This document shows positions 1-11,107 of a stretch of 64,000 nucleotides of DNA, in pieces. Below the pieces are notes generated by a model, which ran no database searches, had not been told where the DNA came from, and saw only the letters and a program-made list of their open reading frames with translations. The DNA lies in NCBI GenBank assembly GCA_027886175.1, contig JAJNNQ010000013.1:1302001-1366000 (forward strand). The letters are read 5' to 3'. A program made the translations under genes and the position numbers. This DNA is from Phylloscopus collybita (taxonomy: Eukaryota > Chordata > Aves > Passeriformes > Phylloscopidae). How positions within the stretch are numbered: position 1 is the stretch's first letter; the number at the start of each line of letters is the position of its first letter.

Positions 1-2409
1 AAACACATCCCACACACGAAGGAGCCCTTCACTAAAGCTGTAAGTAACCAAAGGTGAGAACTGCCCACCATTACCTTAAAGGCTACAAACTGTCCCAGAA
101 CTGAGCCAGCTGCTGTCATGCAAACACTTTGGACATTCAGGGAGAATCCAGAAGGGCTGGTTAAAGGTGGTTGAGGGGAACAGCTATCTGTTCTCTTTTA
201 GATATGTATCCTTTAGACTCATCTGAGCAATGAACTGCCTAGGATACATGTTTTGGCATACGTGGGTTTTGACTGCCATAAAAGAGGAAAATAAAGAAAA
301 GTAAGTTGGAGAGATGCTATTTGATAGAGAAACATTGACTGCTCCTGCACAGGTCATGTGATGTACCAAAGAAGAAGAGACAATCCTATCAACAGCACTG
401 CTGGGCAGCCCCATCCCTGTTGTAATTCCCTTGCTGCCCATTCTCTCCCTGCAAATTGCTTGGGCCAGTTGGAAGGTCAGCATGTGGCTGATACAATGAG
501 AACCTGAGAGAGCAGGCCATTTGCACTGAGCTTCTCCTGATGGTACTGCAGACATGCATTCCTCTGCAAGAGGGCCTGGAAGGGCCACACTTGGTAACAG
601 GCTGCTTGACAGCACTCACAGTTTAGCTTGGCCAGCCAGAAACTCCAGGGTTGCAGGGTAGCCTGGCTCCTTAGAAACACAAGCAAAGAGAAGCAATGAT
701 TCCTGCTTTGGATAGCTTCTTTCTAAACTCTGGAGAAGAGGAATTGTCTCATCTGACCTTCTTTCCTTCAAATACAGTCCCTGCAACTCACTCACATCTC
801 TTCCTTTTCAAATGCCTTCTCGATAACAGTCCTCAGCTGGGATCACACAGTGCTTCTGAGCCCTGCCATGTAGCCAGGAGCAGTCAGTCCAAAGATGAAA
901 GAAACATCCAGTCTACCCCCACAGAAAGAGCCTACCAGCTCATCAGCTGCCTCAGACTTGAGGTCTTTAGGTCAAAGACAAGAAATCTCAAACTATAATG
1001 CTTAGAAGGGCAGCAACAGAGAGAAAGGTCCTAGGGCCTGCAAAAATGGGAAACTTCTAAAGCAAAAATGCTAGGAAATGAGCACACACAGTCTCTGAGG
1101 AGGAAGGGGGAAAATATTACTGTGGTTCCTGGTCTGATGGGGGGGAAATTCCTTTCTGGAACTTCCTGGCTGCCCAGACAGCCTCTGGGCTTATCCCAAG
1201 TGTATAAATAAAACACAGCTTTCAACATCAAAGAGGTTTCCCAGTTCCTCTAGTTGGGCACCCCATCTAGACATGTATTTGTGAGCAGCTTCAGTGCTCC
1301 TAAGGGAAGTGAAAAAAAGAGCCAGGTTAGTATCACCAGGGAGAGAAATTCTAGGAAGAATTTTCAGGATGTGCAAGTTTGAACTTGACATCTTAATGCG
1401 GGCACAATTCACGTACGAGGAAAGCAACAGCCAGGCCACACCCATGCTGTACCCTGGCTGGGCCATCCTAGGCAACCCCTGGCCACAGTACCGCACTTTC
1501 AGCCTGCTCAGATCTCTCAGACTGCCATCAGGTGAGCAGGAAACACCAGCCAGCACCAGTGATGTTTCACAGAACTGTTAGGACTCCCACCTCCTCCCTG
1601 CACATCATCTCCAGCTGCTGCCCGGCTCCAGTTCATCACTGGGCAGGGAAGACAGTTTTGGATCTGCTGAAATCAGTGTGTGAACTTGTGCTGCTGAGTG
1701 GCTCAGCATGGCAGGGAAGGCTGAGAGAGGAGCAGGGGCACCACCTGAGTGACAGCACAGCAGAATCCTCAGAGAAAGGCTTGCAAGTAAAATATATGGC
1801 CCTTAAAATAACTGTAGAACTACAAATGACTGAGGATTTGTGGCCACAAACCAGTCAGAAGCAAATGGAAGGGGTCCAAGCATCCAATAAAACTGCACTG
1901 TGAGGAACAGAAAAAGATAACTTGTATTCACAAGCCTCTGCCTCAAAAGCCCAGATTGCTAGATTGGCCAAGGAAGGAGGGGCCTTAGAAGATTTTGTAA
2001 TGAGAATAAATCACAAGCATGCTATTTACTCCTTGGTTTCTAAACTCCGTGATTGCACATTGCACCTGTACCTCCTCCCCAACTCTTCCAAATGATTAAA
2101 CCTTTATCACTTTCCCACAGCTAAGGACAGTTATTTGCAAGCAATTCACCAGAAATTCCACTTGAAACAGCTCTCTAGGATGTGTAAACAAGGATGAAAA
2201 CAGTCTTGGGAGGGAGGAAATGAGATTTGGCATCAGAAACCGTGAGCTCTGCATGCAGTCACGCTAGCACTACAAATGGTCAAAAAAGTGGGGGGGTGGG
2301 CGCTGGCAAGAAAAGATGGGCTAAGACAAAGGGCTGATAAAGGAGGCAGGGGGCCGAGATATCTTCACGGGGATCTTATCATCCATCACTCACACATTTC
2401 TCTTTGTTT
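1..2409. other. No recognised gene
   Basis: Unique, moderately AT-rich sequence. Open frames are short, overlap in opposite strands and lack a consistent splice context. Confidence 0.6.
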
Positions 2410-2720
2410 CCGCGCTGGTGAAAAGCCCCTCCTGTCTCGTCCCCGACTCCCGCCGTGCCTGCACTGCCGGGCGGGCGGCCGCAGGGGGCGCAGCAGACCG
2501 CGGCTCGGCGCTGTCCCGGCTCTCCCTGCCCGGCCGCAGGGCCACAGGGCCGCAGGGCCGCAGGGCCACAGGGCCACAGGGCCACAGGGCCACAGGGCCA
2601 CAGGGCCACAGGCACCGCGGGATGCAGGGCAGGCAGGGCTGCCGGGCTTCCCCAGCTCTGCCGGCCTGCGTGTTGTCCCGGCTGGGCCGAGGGCACAAGC
2701 GGCATTACCGCGTAGCAGCA
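2410..2720. promoter_or_regulatory. CpG-rich island around the 8-bp minisatellite
   Basis: Sharp local rise in GC and CpG (gggcgggcggccgcaggggg near 2468) compared with the surrounding sequence. It could be a promoter or simply a GC-rich minisatellite locus; no initiator or convincing first exon was found. Confidence 0.4.
2538..2609. repeat. 8-bp minisatellite (AGGGCCAC)9
   Basis: Nine head-to-tail 8-bp units. Units 1 and 4-9 are AGGGCCAC; units 2 and 3 are AGGGCCGC. Because 8 is not a multiple of 3 and the unit has no stop, all forward and reverse frames stay open across it, producing several spurious Gly/Pro/His-rich reading frames. Confidence 0.97.
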
Positions 2721-4473
2721 AGGAGCTGCTTTCTGTCGGCGGGCACACGCTCACGCAGGAAATGGCACTTTAGTTACCTTTAGTAACCAAAGGTCTGGGG
2801 GTCTCACACAGCCAGCCAGGTTGCTGCTCCCGGGCTCTGCAAGCCCCCTTGGCGCAGAAGGCCAGAGTGAAAGGATCAGGCCTGCCTCCTAATCCCACCC
2901 TAGGATGGGATTCTTCATTCGAGGGCATGAGACAGGTTACAGCCCCATACCAGGCTCCTTGCCCTCAAAGGCAAACCAAGTATGGTCACACACCTGACTC
3001 TACTCAGAGGAGACAATGCAGAGAAAAACTCTCCATCTTAGTTTCCACACCACAGCCAGCATTCCTAGAGATATTAATGACTCATTTTCTGTTTGAGCCT
3101 GTTTTTGAAAAAATGGGCCCAGATACACAGCATCAAATCCTCTGAATAAACCTGCTCACACATCACAAAGCCACGCATGTAGCAGGTGTGTGGCACTCCA
3201 TCTCCGGGAGGCAAGCGTAGCAAATGGCAAGAAAAACAGGACAGACAGATTCAGTCTAAAGGGTCAGATGTTCATCTCATCAGTTCCCAGCCCTCCTCTT
3301 TTCTCCCTCATAAACCCAAGGGATGACTTCTGAAGAGCCAGCCTAATTTGGTTGTATATGGCAGACACTCATCATACCCACAGATACATGGGATTTCAGT
3401 ATACTTTTGCCCACTTCCTTCTGCTGTCGTCACCATAGTGCACCATCATCACAATATCAGAGCTGTCCCAACACAGCCTGTGGTTGGGATGGCTGGATAC
3501 TCAGGTCACATATTGCAAAGGAGAGCAGCAGTCCCACCAGATGGACTGGAGCTGCACAGATAAGAAGAGACACTTGTTATGTCAGTGTTCATCTCAGTCT
3601 CATCCTGGCCTGTGTGTCCTGACACTAATGCAGTGGCTGCATTGACAGAAATGAAACTCAAGTTATGGTAAGAGTCAGGCTAAGTGGGTGACAGAAGGAG
3701 TTAGGAGAAAGAGCTATGATTAGACCAGACAGATGGGTCAGGAAAAGTATGTGACTCGGAGCACTGCAATTAGCATCCTGACCAAAGGAGTTTTGTTCCT
3801 GCGTTTCAATGCATGTTTGCTGCTGTCAGTCAGACACCTTTCTGCTCTTCTTCAGAGAACACAGAAAAGCTCCAAGCTCCAGTACACTCACATACTAGAA
3901 ACTCAATAGTGCCATTCCCAAGAGTACCCCAAGGATCAGTGTAACTGAATACACCTGCAGGGGTGTTCCTTTCAAAATGTAATCCGTCCCTCCATAATTT
4001 CATACAGCAATATAAGTGTAATTTTAGAATCTCCAGGTTTTACCTGAAGGCAAAGGAAGTTATTTTCTATGAAGCCTGATGAAATTAGCCAGGCTTTCAA
4101 ACAGTACTGGTTTGTATGGTTTCGTTTTTATCTCCTAGGTTTTATGTGACTTTCTTCTTAAAAATATAAAAAAGAGTTAATTAAACAGAGCTCACTATTG
4201 TTATATGCCACTGTCATGAAGACAGCGATAATGAAACTGCATAATTACAACACTGTTTATCTTACAGCAGATTCCTGTTATTTAGGGAAAACACTAAAGG
4301 GTCATAAACACTAGAAGGCGAGGCTTTTTAACCAAGGTGATAGCACATTTAAAGACTCAAGGCCCATGTCCACAAAAAAACCCCAAGGTTCCCTAAAATG
4401 GATCTTGGGAGAAATCAACTACCTAAGTCCAGGCATGCAACCCTTAAAACCCTGCCTAATCCCCTGGGCTCAC
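2721..4473. other. No recognised gene
   Basis: Unique sequence, AT-rich after 4000. No coding, repeat or RNA-gene signature seen. Confidence 0.6.
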
Positions 4474-4783
4474 AGACTATGTCTATACCAGTAAATTAAA
4501 CGTGCCCAGGACTGTTCTCTGGCACCGAGAGCCCTGGCACAGGATGGCTTGCACCAATAACATTAAACTCTTTTATCCTTCAAGCAAGGCATTTGGATCC
4601 AAGTGGTTGTTGGGAACGGCCCCTGGCCCACAGGAGCTCACTCAGCTGTGCCTGGGAATTGTCTGGAAAAGTGTTAACTGGCACAGGCCAAAACCATGGC
4701 AAGAATAAATTAAATGGAATCAGCTATTAATTTCTAGACTATGGAGTCGTACTGCCCCAGATCTACTGATACAGACATAGCCC
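4474..4783. mobile_element. Old non-autonomous DNA transposon (MITE-like) with imperfect terminal inverted repeats
   Basis: The left terminus ctatgtctataccagta (4477-4493) and right terminus tactgatacagacatag (4764-4780) are inverted copies matching at 15 of 17 positions, bounding about 305 bp of non-coding sequence. Size and structure fit a MITE, probably hAT-like, but no clear 8-bp duplication survives, so superfamily assignment is inference. Confidence 0.5.
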
Positions 4784-6359
4784 TAAAATCCTATTGTGTG
4801 GACATGTATTATCTATATATACTTACATACTATCTATATGACATATATTTATGTAGAATATTTTGCATTCATATGGTATACTTACAAGTATCAAGTTTGG
4901 TCTGCACAGGAAGCATTTCTTGGCAAAAGTATGAGAGATAGGTGTTTATGTTGCTGGCTGACCAGCCATCAGCAGTCTTTCCTTTCAAGTGTCTTCATTC
5001 CAAGTGGGAGGGAAGGGACCTTCCAGATAGTGGAGTTTCTAGCTTCTCAGACACTGCAATTTTATTGTGAATAATTGAAAACGTTTGGGGGAAATTTTCC
5101 CCTTGATTTTCACAACTGGAGTGTCTATTGGTCCATGCTTAGAGGTGTTTGCCTTTGAGGCTTCTGTGGCTGTGAATCTCTAACATTGTTTCATGTCTAT
5201 CTCGTACACAACTTGGCAATTCCCAGTGTAAAGCCTAGGACTCTGCTGAGACTGAGCACCTCATGTCCACCTTGACAGGAACCTGAACCACCAGCTCTAC
5301 CTGCTCCTCATGGTAAACAACCCTGCAGCTCTTCAGAGCTGGAAGCCCTTGCTCTGTCCTGACGTCAGTCACACAATGCCCTTTTGCAGAGACAAGTGGG
5401 ACACACAGGGATGATGGGATTGGCACAGCAATTCTGGGACCATTCCTGCTGCACATATAGGACCTTGAGTACGTCCCAAATTACCAAGTACACTTTGATT
5501 TCCCTTGGCATTAATAGCTGGTTTTCCCTAAAACTAGTCCAGCAAAGTCATGTGGAGACAAAGGGTATGTATTTACAGGCTTAGCTTTCAAACCACTCCA
5601 CTTATCCATAGATAGGATGGCATCCTCTGTCCATGCAGCGATTTTGCTTCAGCAATGCAACATGAGCAGTAGCCGGTTTTGACTTTTACAGGAAAGAGCT
5701 TCAGCTACATCATCAAAAGCCCATGCTACTTAAAAGAAAACATTTCATTCATGTCAACTTGCCCATTAAATTTAATTGTGCACTTGTTCATATCAAACAA
5801 TGTACTGTAGACATCTTAGGTGCAGAGCACAGCCTCTGAAGGGTTTGGACAAAATCCAAATGTGGGCTATGTTTCACTGTACCAGAGGTATCTGAATCAG
5901 CATGAGCTAAAACTCGCAGCCTTTAGACCTGACTGCCGACGGTGTGCAGTGCTGGGGCACTGGGAGAAGCCTGTTGCTGTGTGCAGTGGATCTGTCACGC
6001 TGGCATGGCAGTCCGAGCTTGGAAAGCCTGCTCAGCACCACCCTGGAGCTGACTTGCCAAGCCCACCAGCTATTCCAATTTAAGCCAGCAGATAAATAAT
6101 GGCTATATTACCATACCAGCAGATACACGGGGAAATATAGTGGACAGGCTGGGGACTAGCACCCTTGCAGCCGCAGTTGGTGGCTCTGAGGGACCCGCGG
6201 AAGCAAAGCCCAGGGCTCTGTGTCCAACCTGCCCCACAGCCCGTGCGAGCGGGAGAGCATATCCTCACAGCTGGAGACCTGAGCCAAAAGCCGGTGCAAT
6301 AGACTCCGTGACTGATGCCGCTGAGTCAAAAGGAAATGACCCAGCGGCAGAGCTCCCTG
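4784..6359. other. No recognised gene
   Basis: Contains an AT-rich patch at 4800-4870 and a CRE palindrome near 5360. A minus-strand open segment ending at 5235 has a possible acceptor but was not accepted. Confidence 0.55.
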
Positions 6360-6395
6360 CAGGAAGTGCCGCGGGGATGGAGTCACAGGCAGCGC

Positions 6396-6420
6396 GGCCC
6401 GGCCCGGCCCGGCCCGGCCC
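6396..6420. repeat. (GGCCC)5 short tandem repeat
   Basis: Five perfect GGCCC units, then a degenerate ggcct, just upstream of the 41-bp minisatellite. Confidence 0.95.
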
Positions 6421-6490
6421 GGCCTGGGCGCTGTGGGAGCGGCAGGCGCGGCCGCGGCCGGCAGGGGGCAGCGGCGGCGCGCGGCCGGAG

Positions 6491-6818
6491 CCCCTGAGGG
6501 CCGTGTCCCGGCGGGGCGGACAGCGCCGGGGCCCCTGAGGGCCGTGTCCCGGCGGGACGGACAGCGCCGGGGCCCCTGAGGGCCGTGTCCCGGCGGGAAG
6601 GACAGCGCCGGGGCCCCTGAGAGCCGTGTCCCGGCGGGACGGACAGCGCCGGGGCCCCTGAGGGCCGTGTCCCGGCGGGAAGGACAGCGCCGGGGCCCCT
6701 GAGAGCCGTGTCCCGGCGGGACGGACAGCGCCGGGGCCCCTGAGGGCCGTGTCCCGGCGGGAAGGACAGCGCCGGGGCCCCTGAGAGCCGTGTCCCGGCG
6801 GGAAGGACAGCGCCAGGG
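6491..6818. repeat. 41-bp GC-rich minisatellite, 8 copies, with dimeric higher-order pattern
   Basis: Eight exact-length 41-bp units start at 6491, 6532, 6573, 6614, 6655, 6696, 6737 and 6778 (each begins cccctgag and ends with the cagcgccgggg linker). Units differ mainly at two places: GGG or GAG after ccct, and gacgg or gaagg. Copies 4-7 alternate GAG/gacgg and GGG/gaagg, an 82-bp higher-order unit. A ninth copy decays after 6819. The flanks are also GC-rich. Confidence 0.97.
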
Positions 6819-7540
6819 CCCTGCCGCCACAGCAGGGCGGTGGCACGGAGCCCAAGGGAGCGTGGCCTCGGCCGCCTCCTCCGCCCGACGCACGCATCCA
6901 GGGCTCGCGTTTGTGGCTGCCTTCACACACCCTGTCCCGAGCTTTCCTCATCCCGGCGCAATCCCTTCTGGTAACAGTTGGGACACTGAGGCCGATTGCA
7001 AGACTGCGTGTCCAAGTCCCTGCCAAGATTTTCCCATTGTCACAGCTCGCTGAGTTCCTTCCCCTTCCTCCACCCACCAAATCCTGCTGGGTTACTGGAA
7101 AAGCTGCAGTCCAAATGTACCAGTGTCTTCAGGCCACCTATCGCATAAAGGGATTTTTTATTCCAGGAAAGGCACATAACACAATCACAGTCACTCTCGA
7201 CTTCTTTGCCACTTGAAATTTATTCTTTTCCACTCCTGAAAGGGGGTGGTAACCTACTTCAACAGCACAAGTTACTAGAAAGGCAACAAATAAATTAATT
7301 AATAATAAAGTTTGGTGGATCTGTATTCTTCAAGCTCCAGGACATGGCCAAGCTGACCAACCTAGTCTATATAAAACCCACTTCAGTCACTAATTCTGTC
7401 ACTTTGTGGTGACAGCCAGCAGGTGTGTAGACTGCCTAGAGAGTGTCTTCTTCTCCTCAAAAACCTTAGGAAATTTGGGGGATGCACACAACAGAATGGG
7501 ATGGCACCACTCAAACAAAACTAAATAAAACTCCGCACAA

Positions 7541-7577
7541 ATTATAAAAATAAAAAAATAAAAAAAAAGGGGGGGGA
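7541..7577 (+). repeat. A-rich low-complexity tract with G8 run
   Basis: The run ataaaaataaaaaaataaaa continues into eight A and then eight G. Confidence 0.9.
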
Positions 7578-7929
7578 AGACAATATTCTCTAGAACTCTG
7601 AACAGTAAGAGTCAAAATTTCTGTATTACAGGGTGAGTTTTCATTTTCCAAATCCTTGGTCACATTTCTTAATCTCTCCCAGCCTCATGGTTTTCAATAT
7701 AGCACCATCTTATCCACCTGCACAGTGGCTGGTACATTCTGGTAAAGGTCATTATAAAGGCAGGCACTTTAATTACATGTTTAAAGTGACAATTGGATCT
7801 TATTATGATCGTGACCTGAAGGAAAACCAGACTGCCTATTAACCAGAGGTGGAGAACATTCCATTAATGAAGGCATGGAAGGCAGGACTGGGAAGTTCTT
7901 GTCCTCTTTCTTAAGGACAGATTATTCTG

Positions 7930-7998
7930 TACTTCTGCATAAGCCAATTAGTTTATAACTGCCTTGGCTCCCCAAACTGCAAAATGGAGGAAAATGCA
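7930..7998 (+). mobile_element. Possible MIR-like SINE relic
   Basis: The stretch cataagccaattagtttata followed by tgccttggctccccaaactg and caaaatggagg resembles the 3' half of MIR. Only the terminal part is recognisable. Confidence 0.35.
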
Positions 7999-8250
7999 CA
8001 TTTTCACAGAAGCAACATGAGATTTATTTCTTTATATAAATAACACTGTCAAGGTTCTTGGAAACTGCCGGATAAAGCATGTCACAAAAGAACAAAGTAA
8101 ATAGGACCAATAGCTTTTATTGTGAAGTAAGTAGGAAATATTTTTATCTTTATGATGCTGAGAAATATAAGGAATGAACAATCTTTTCACATTGTGCTTT
8201 TCACTCTCTTGCTGAGTATTCCCTGCTAGACAGAACTCAGAAGGACTCAC

Positions 8251-8281
8251 ATGTTTCTGTCTTAGCACATCAGACATAACC
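8251..8281 (-). CDS. Candidate 31-nt coding exon, phase-compatible with the previous one
   Basis: Acceptor ctctccgtag and donor gtgagtcc enclose 31 nt. The first base completes a Met codon with the two bases left by the 10953-11107 segment, and the rest reads VMSDVLRQKH, ending in phase 0. Small size and lack of recognised homology make this weak on its own. Confidence 0.22.
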
Positions 8282-9744
8282 CTACGGAGAGTGAAATGCA
8301 AACAGAGAAACAACCAGAAGCTTTCTTGTACCATCAAAGATGTAGAAAAAGGGGCAAGAAAAGGTGGCAAACCACAAAGTTTGCCAAACAGAGAGGCCAA
8401 AACAGGGAAGAGAAGTATCAAAAGCAGCCACAGGCATCTGAGAGGAAAGCACAAGTGAGTGGGAGGAAGACAATGCAATAATACAAAAATAAAGCCCCTG
8501 GCCCATTTGGGCATGTTCAGATTAAAGGACAGGAGCAAGCCAGACTGACAACTGTCTTGGAGCTCTTCCCCAGGGAGCAAGGCATTGGGTGGTTTTTGTA
8601 TATAATAAAAAGGCTTTAGGCATTTCTGCTCATGCCAGCTCCCTTTATTGAGCTGGCATCTTCCCCCAAGACGGCTTTCCCCAGCAGCCTTACCTGAACC
8701 CTCAAGGCAAGTGCTGCTTTTTCCCTGCCCATAACAGCAGTGAGAGACAACATCCACCACACACGCCTTCCCCCACCATTGCCTGCCCCACTAGACCAAC
8801 CAAGATTTCTCTGGTTTTGGCTATTCTGAGGACAAAAGTGACAGTGTTTAGTCACATCTCTCTACCCCCACTGACCTAACACATGCGAACCATTAAGTGA
8901 TGCTGGCCAGCTGCACTGTATCCTCACAAAAGAGCTCTCAAGGAGCCAGCTCTGTACACAGTACCTGTAGTGGTACAAACTGGAAAGGCAATTCGGAAGT
9001 CTCCCTTCTGTCTGTAACTGCAGCAAAGATACATGCATGGGAATACCCTGGCATGCTTTTTTAATGGCTTTTAAAACATTTTTTCTCTGCAATTCAGAGT
9101 CCTCTGCATCCCCGTAGCACAGCCCCCATAATCTAGGTGGATTCAAAGCCCCTACCCCCATCTAAAACTTTTCTAAAGAAAGTCATCCTCACAGCCCCAC
9201 TCATTACTCTTAAGTAAATTCTGCTCCAGTTTTGGCATCTTCCATGCACTTCTGGAATCTCAGGACTGCTCCTTGTCTGAGAAGACCTCCCAGTTTAAGA
9301 ACCAGCCCTGTAGTTCCCCTTTTCTCCACTGCATTTGTGAGCTACGCAGAACTAGACTAGTGGGAGCCCCTGGACTCCACACTTGATGGTTGGGAGAAGT
9401 AGAGCAACTCTGAAAACATGGGAAATGCTGATAGCACTTCAGGCTTTTTGATGCTCCCAGGTAGTTGGGGTATGATCTGACCCCATCCTGCTTGAAGAAT
9501 CTCCAGCCAAACTGTCCACTATTCTTTAATGAGATGCACGAGGCAGAAAGGACACAGCCTGGTTTCTCCCAGGTGCTTATCAGTTTGATGGCAGAGTGGT
9601 TTTGGTGTAAAATGATGGGGAAAGCCTGAGTATCAGAGCTATTGTTTCTGCTGGCTCAAAGATTTACTAGAGAAAACTGGTCCTTTTGCTTTCCTAGATC
9701 TGAGGAGCTTGGTTTGACTCCAGAGAGATTAAAGGTGCTGAAAT

Positions 9745-9771
9745 GGGAGGGAGGGAGGGAGGGAAGGAAGG
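9745..9771 (+). repeat. (GGGA)n microsatellite
   Basis: Tandem GGGA units grading into GGAA. Confidence 0.95.
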
Positions 9772-10579
9772 TTCCTGCCTTTAACAAAGGGCTGGTTGCA
9801 AGTCTGGGGAAGGACTATACTCCGTCATTAAGATATCTATGTTCCCTCTGGGAAGCCTTTGACCTAGAGTAAGGATCTGAGTTCAGTGTCATTCTTCAGG
9901 CGGTAATTAAGCAAAAGGCTGGTGGAGGAAGCAATCTCTGCAATCTCTCTCTCCTGCTCCTGTCTCCATAGGCATCTTGCACCATGAAACAAAAGGCTTT
10001 ACCTGTGCACAGCCCTTGTCTATTGCCAAGTGTTGGGAAAGCTGTGACTTCAGGAACTGTTAAGAAAAGTTCACTGAACTGCTAAAATCTGACAGCATTT
10101 CCATCACATCCAAAGCACAGCAGCCAGTTTGCTCTCTGCAACTCCTTCCCTAGCTACAATAAAGTGGGCAGCCCAGCAGTTAATGCTGGCAACTCAGAAT
10201 AATTGAATTTGCACAGGGCCCATTTCCAGCCCTGCTATTGTGCAAGTCTGGGAAAGGCACCAATTCTCCCTGTGCTCTCACCCCCACCCCCCGAGTGAAA
10301 CAAAGCACCCATCAAGCAGCAGGCTCACTTGTCTGAATGAATTAATAGCTGTAGAACAACCTGAGTTCTACACAGGTCCGTCAAAACCATTATGAGGACT
10401 GATGCTGGCTATCACCCCCTTGTTCAGAAAGAAAAGGCACACAGAGGCTACATCAGGCAACTGCAGAATGACCCAGCCTCAGGGAGAAATCTGACATCAT
10501 GCAGATACCTAACAGTAGCATTTATCAATCAGAACTTACATAGATTTGACTTGAACCAGGCAATCCAGAGTTTGTAGCC

Positions 10580-10682
10580 ATCCTCCTAGCTCCTAAGGCC
10601 TGGAGCCTTAAAGGATTTAAGCATCTAAATAACATCAGTGGCCTGAAACCTAAATACCTTTGAAGAGCAGGGCCTCAGGATT
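10580..10682. repeat. Ancient amniote repeat relic (cctaaatacctttga type)
   Basis: Contains repeated cctaa/ttagg words in both orientations: ctcctaaggcctggagcc, gcatctaaat, aacctaaatacctttgaaga, gggcct. This layout occurs in old low-copy amniote repeats. A related piece may lie at 22965-23000 (gggtcagattttcaaagac). Confidence 0.4.
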
Positions 10683-10952
10683 AGCCTGCTAACCAGAAGT
10701 CTAACTGGGAGCACTGGCCCTGATGTTTCACCTGATACTTGCAAAGAGGCAACTGAGGATTGAGAACCCACCTTGGTAATTAAAGCAGGGTAGTATCTTG
10801 TCTCTTAATAGGGAGATATAATCAGTAGCACTCTTTTGGGCGTGCTACTAAATATCTAAAGGGGATGTTTGTTTTGCAATTTCCCTCTTCCTTAACGGCA
10901 GGCAGTGGTAGGCTTTTCCCTGCCCTGCACAATCAGCCACCCTACAACTCAC

Positions 10953-11107
10953 ATCTGTAAATATTTTGGCTTGTTTGATAGCTGTAGCATTTCAGCATCT
11001 TTCACCTTGAGCTTCCCCTCAACCATTACTCGTTGATCGTTCACAGCATGTGTGAGCTCTCTGTAGACTTCCTCATGCTCTGGATTCCAAGCTGATCCAT
11101 ACCACTC
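10953..11107 (-). CDS. Candidate internal coding exon of an unrecognised minus-strand gene
   Basis: 155-nt open segment between acceptor ctactccttcag and donor acagat then gtgagt, both close to consensus. In phase 0 it reads EWYGSAWNPEHEEVYREL, then HAVNDQRVMVEGKLKVKDAE, and ends NKPKYLQ plus two bases. Codons show a visible purine-first bias (GAG, GCT, GTG, GAT, GAA), and the peptide is soluble and helix-prone. Of the candidate exons it looks the most like a real exon. No homologue comes to mind. Confidence 0.45.

Larger units (their letters stand above)
6360..6900. promoter_or_regulatory. CpG-rich island containing the 41-bp minisatellite
   Basis: Dense CpG over about 540 bp with GC boxes (ggcgcggccgcggccggc near 6444). 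An AP-1-like TGAGTCA lies upstream at 6323-6329. Island status is visible; promoter activity is not demonstrable, and no splice-bounded first exon was found. Confidence 0.4.

Noticed and set aside
2276..2773. Several 86-165-residue Gly/Pro/His-rich frames on both strands
   Set aside because: Artefacts of the 8-bp GC-rich repeat, open in every frame.
5235..5388. Minus-strand open segment after a tctctgcaaaag acceptor, ending in a stop
   Set aside because: Entry phase does not fit the other minus-strand candidates and no homology is recognised.
6491..6818. CRISPR-like regular array
   Set aside because: Units are contiguous with no unique spacers, and the genome is vertebrate; it is a minisatellite.
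6156..7080. Two overlapping minus-strand open frames of 256 and 271 residues
   Set aside because: They are produced by the 41-bp minisatellite: its period cycles through all three frames and the unit lacks stops, so both frames show the same repeat peptide. No independent coding evidence.
8032..8760. 242-codon minus-strand frame with a hydrophobic centre
   Set aside because: The hydrophobic segment comes from T-rich antisense sequence, there is no recognisable family, and the start lacks promoter context. Only the 31-nt splice-bounded piece inside it was kept, as a weak candidate.
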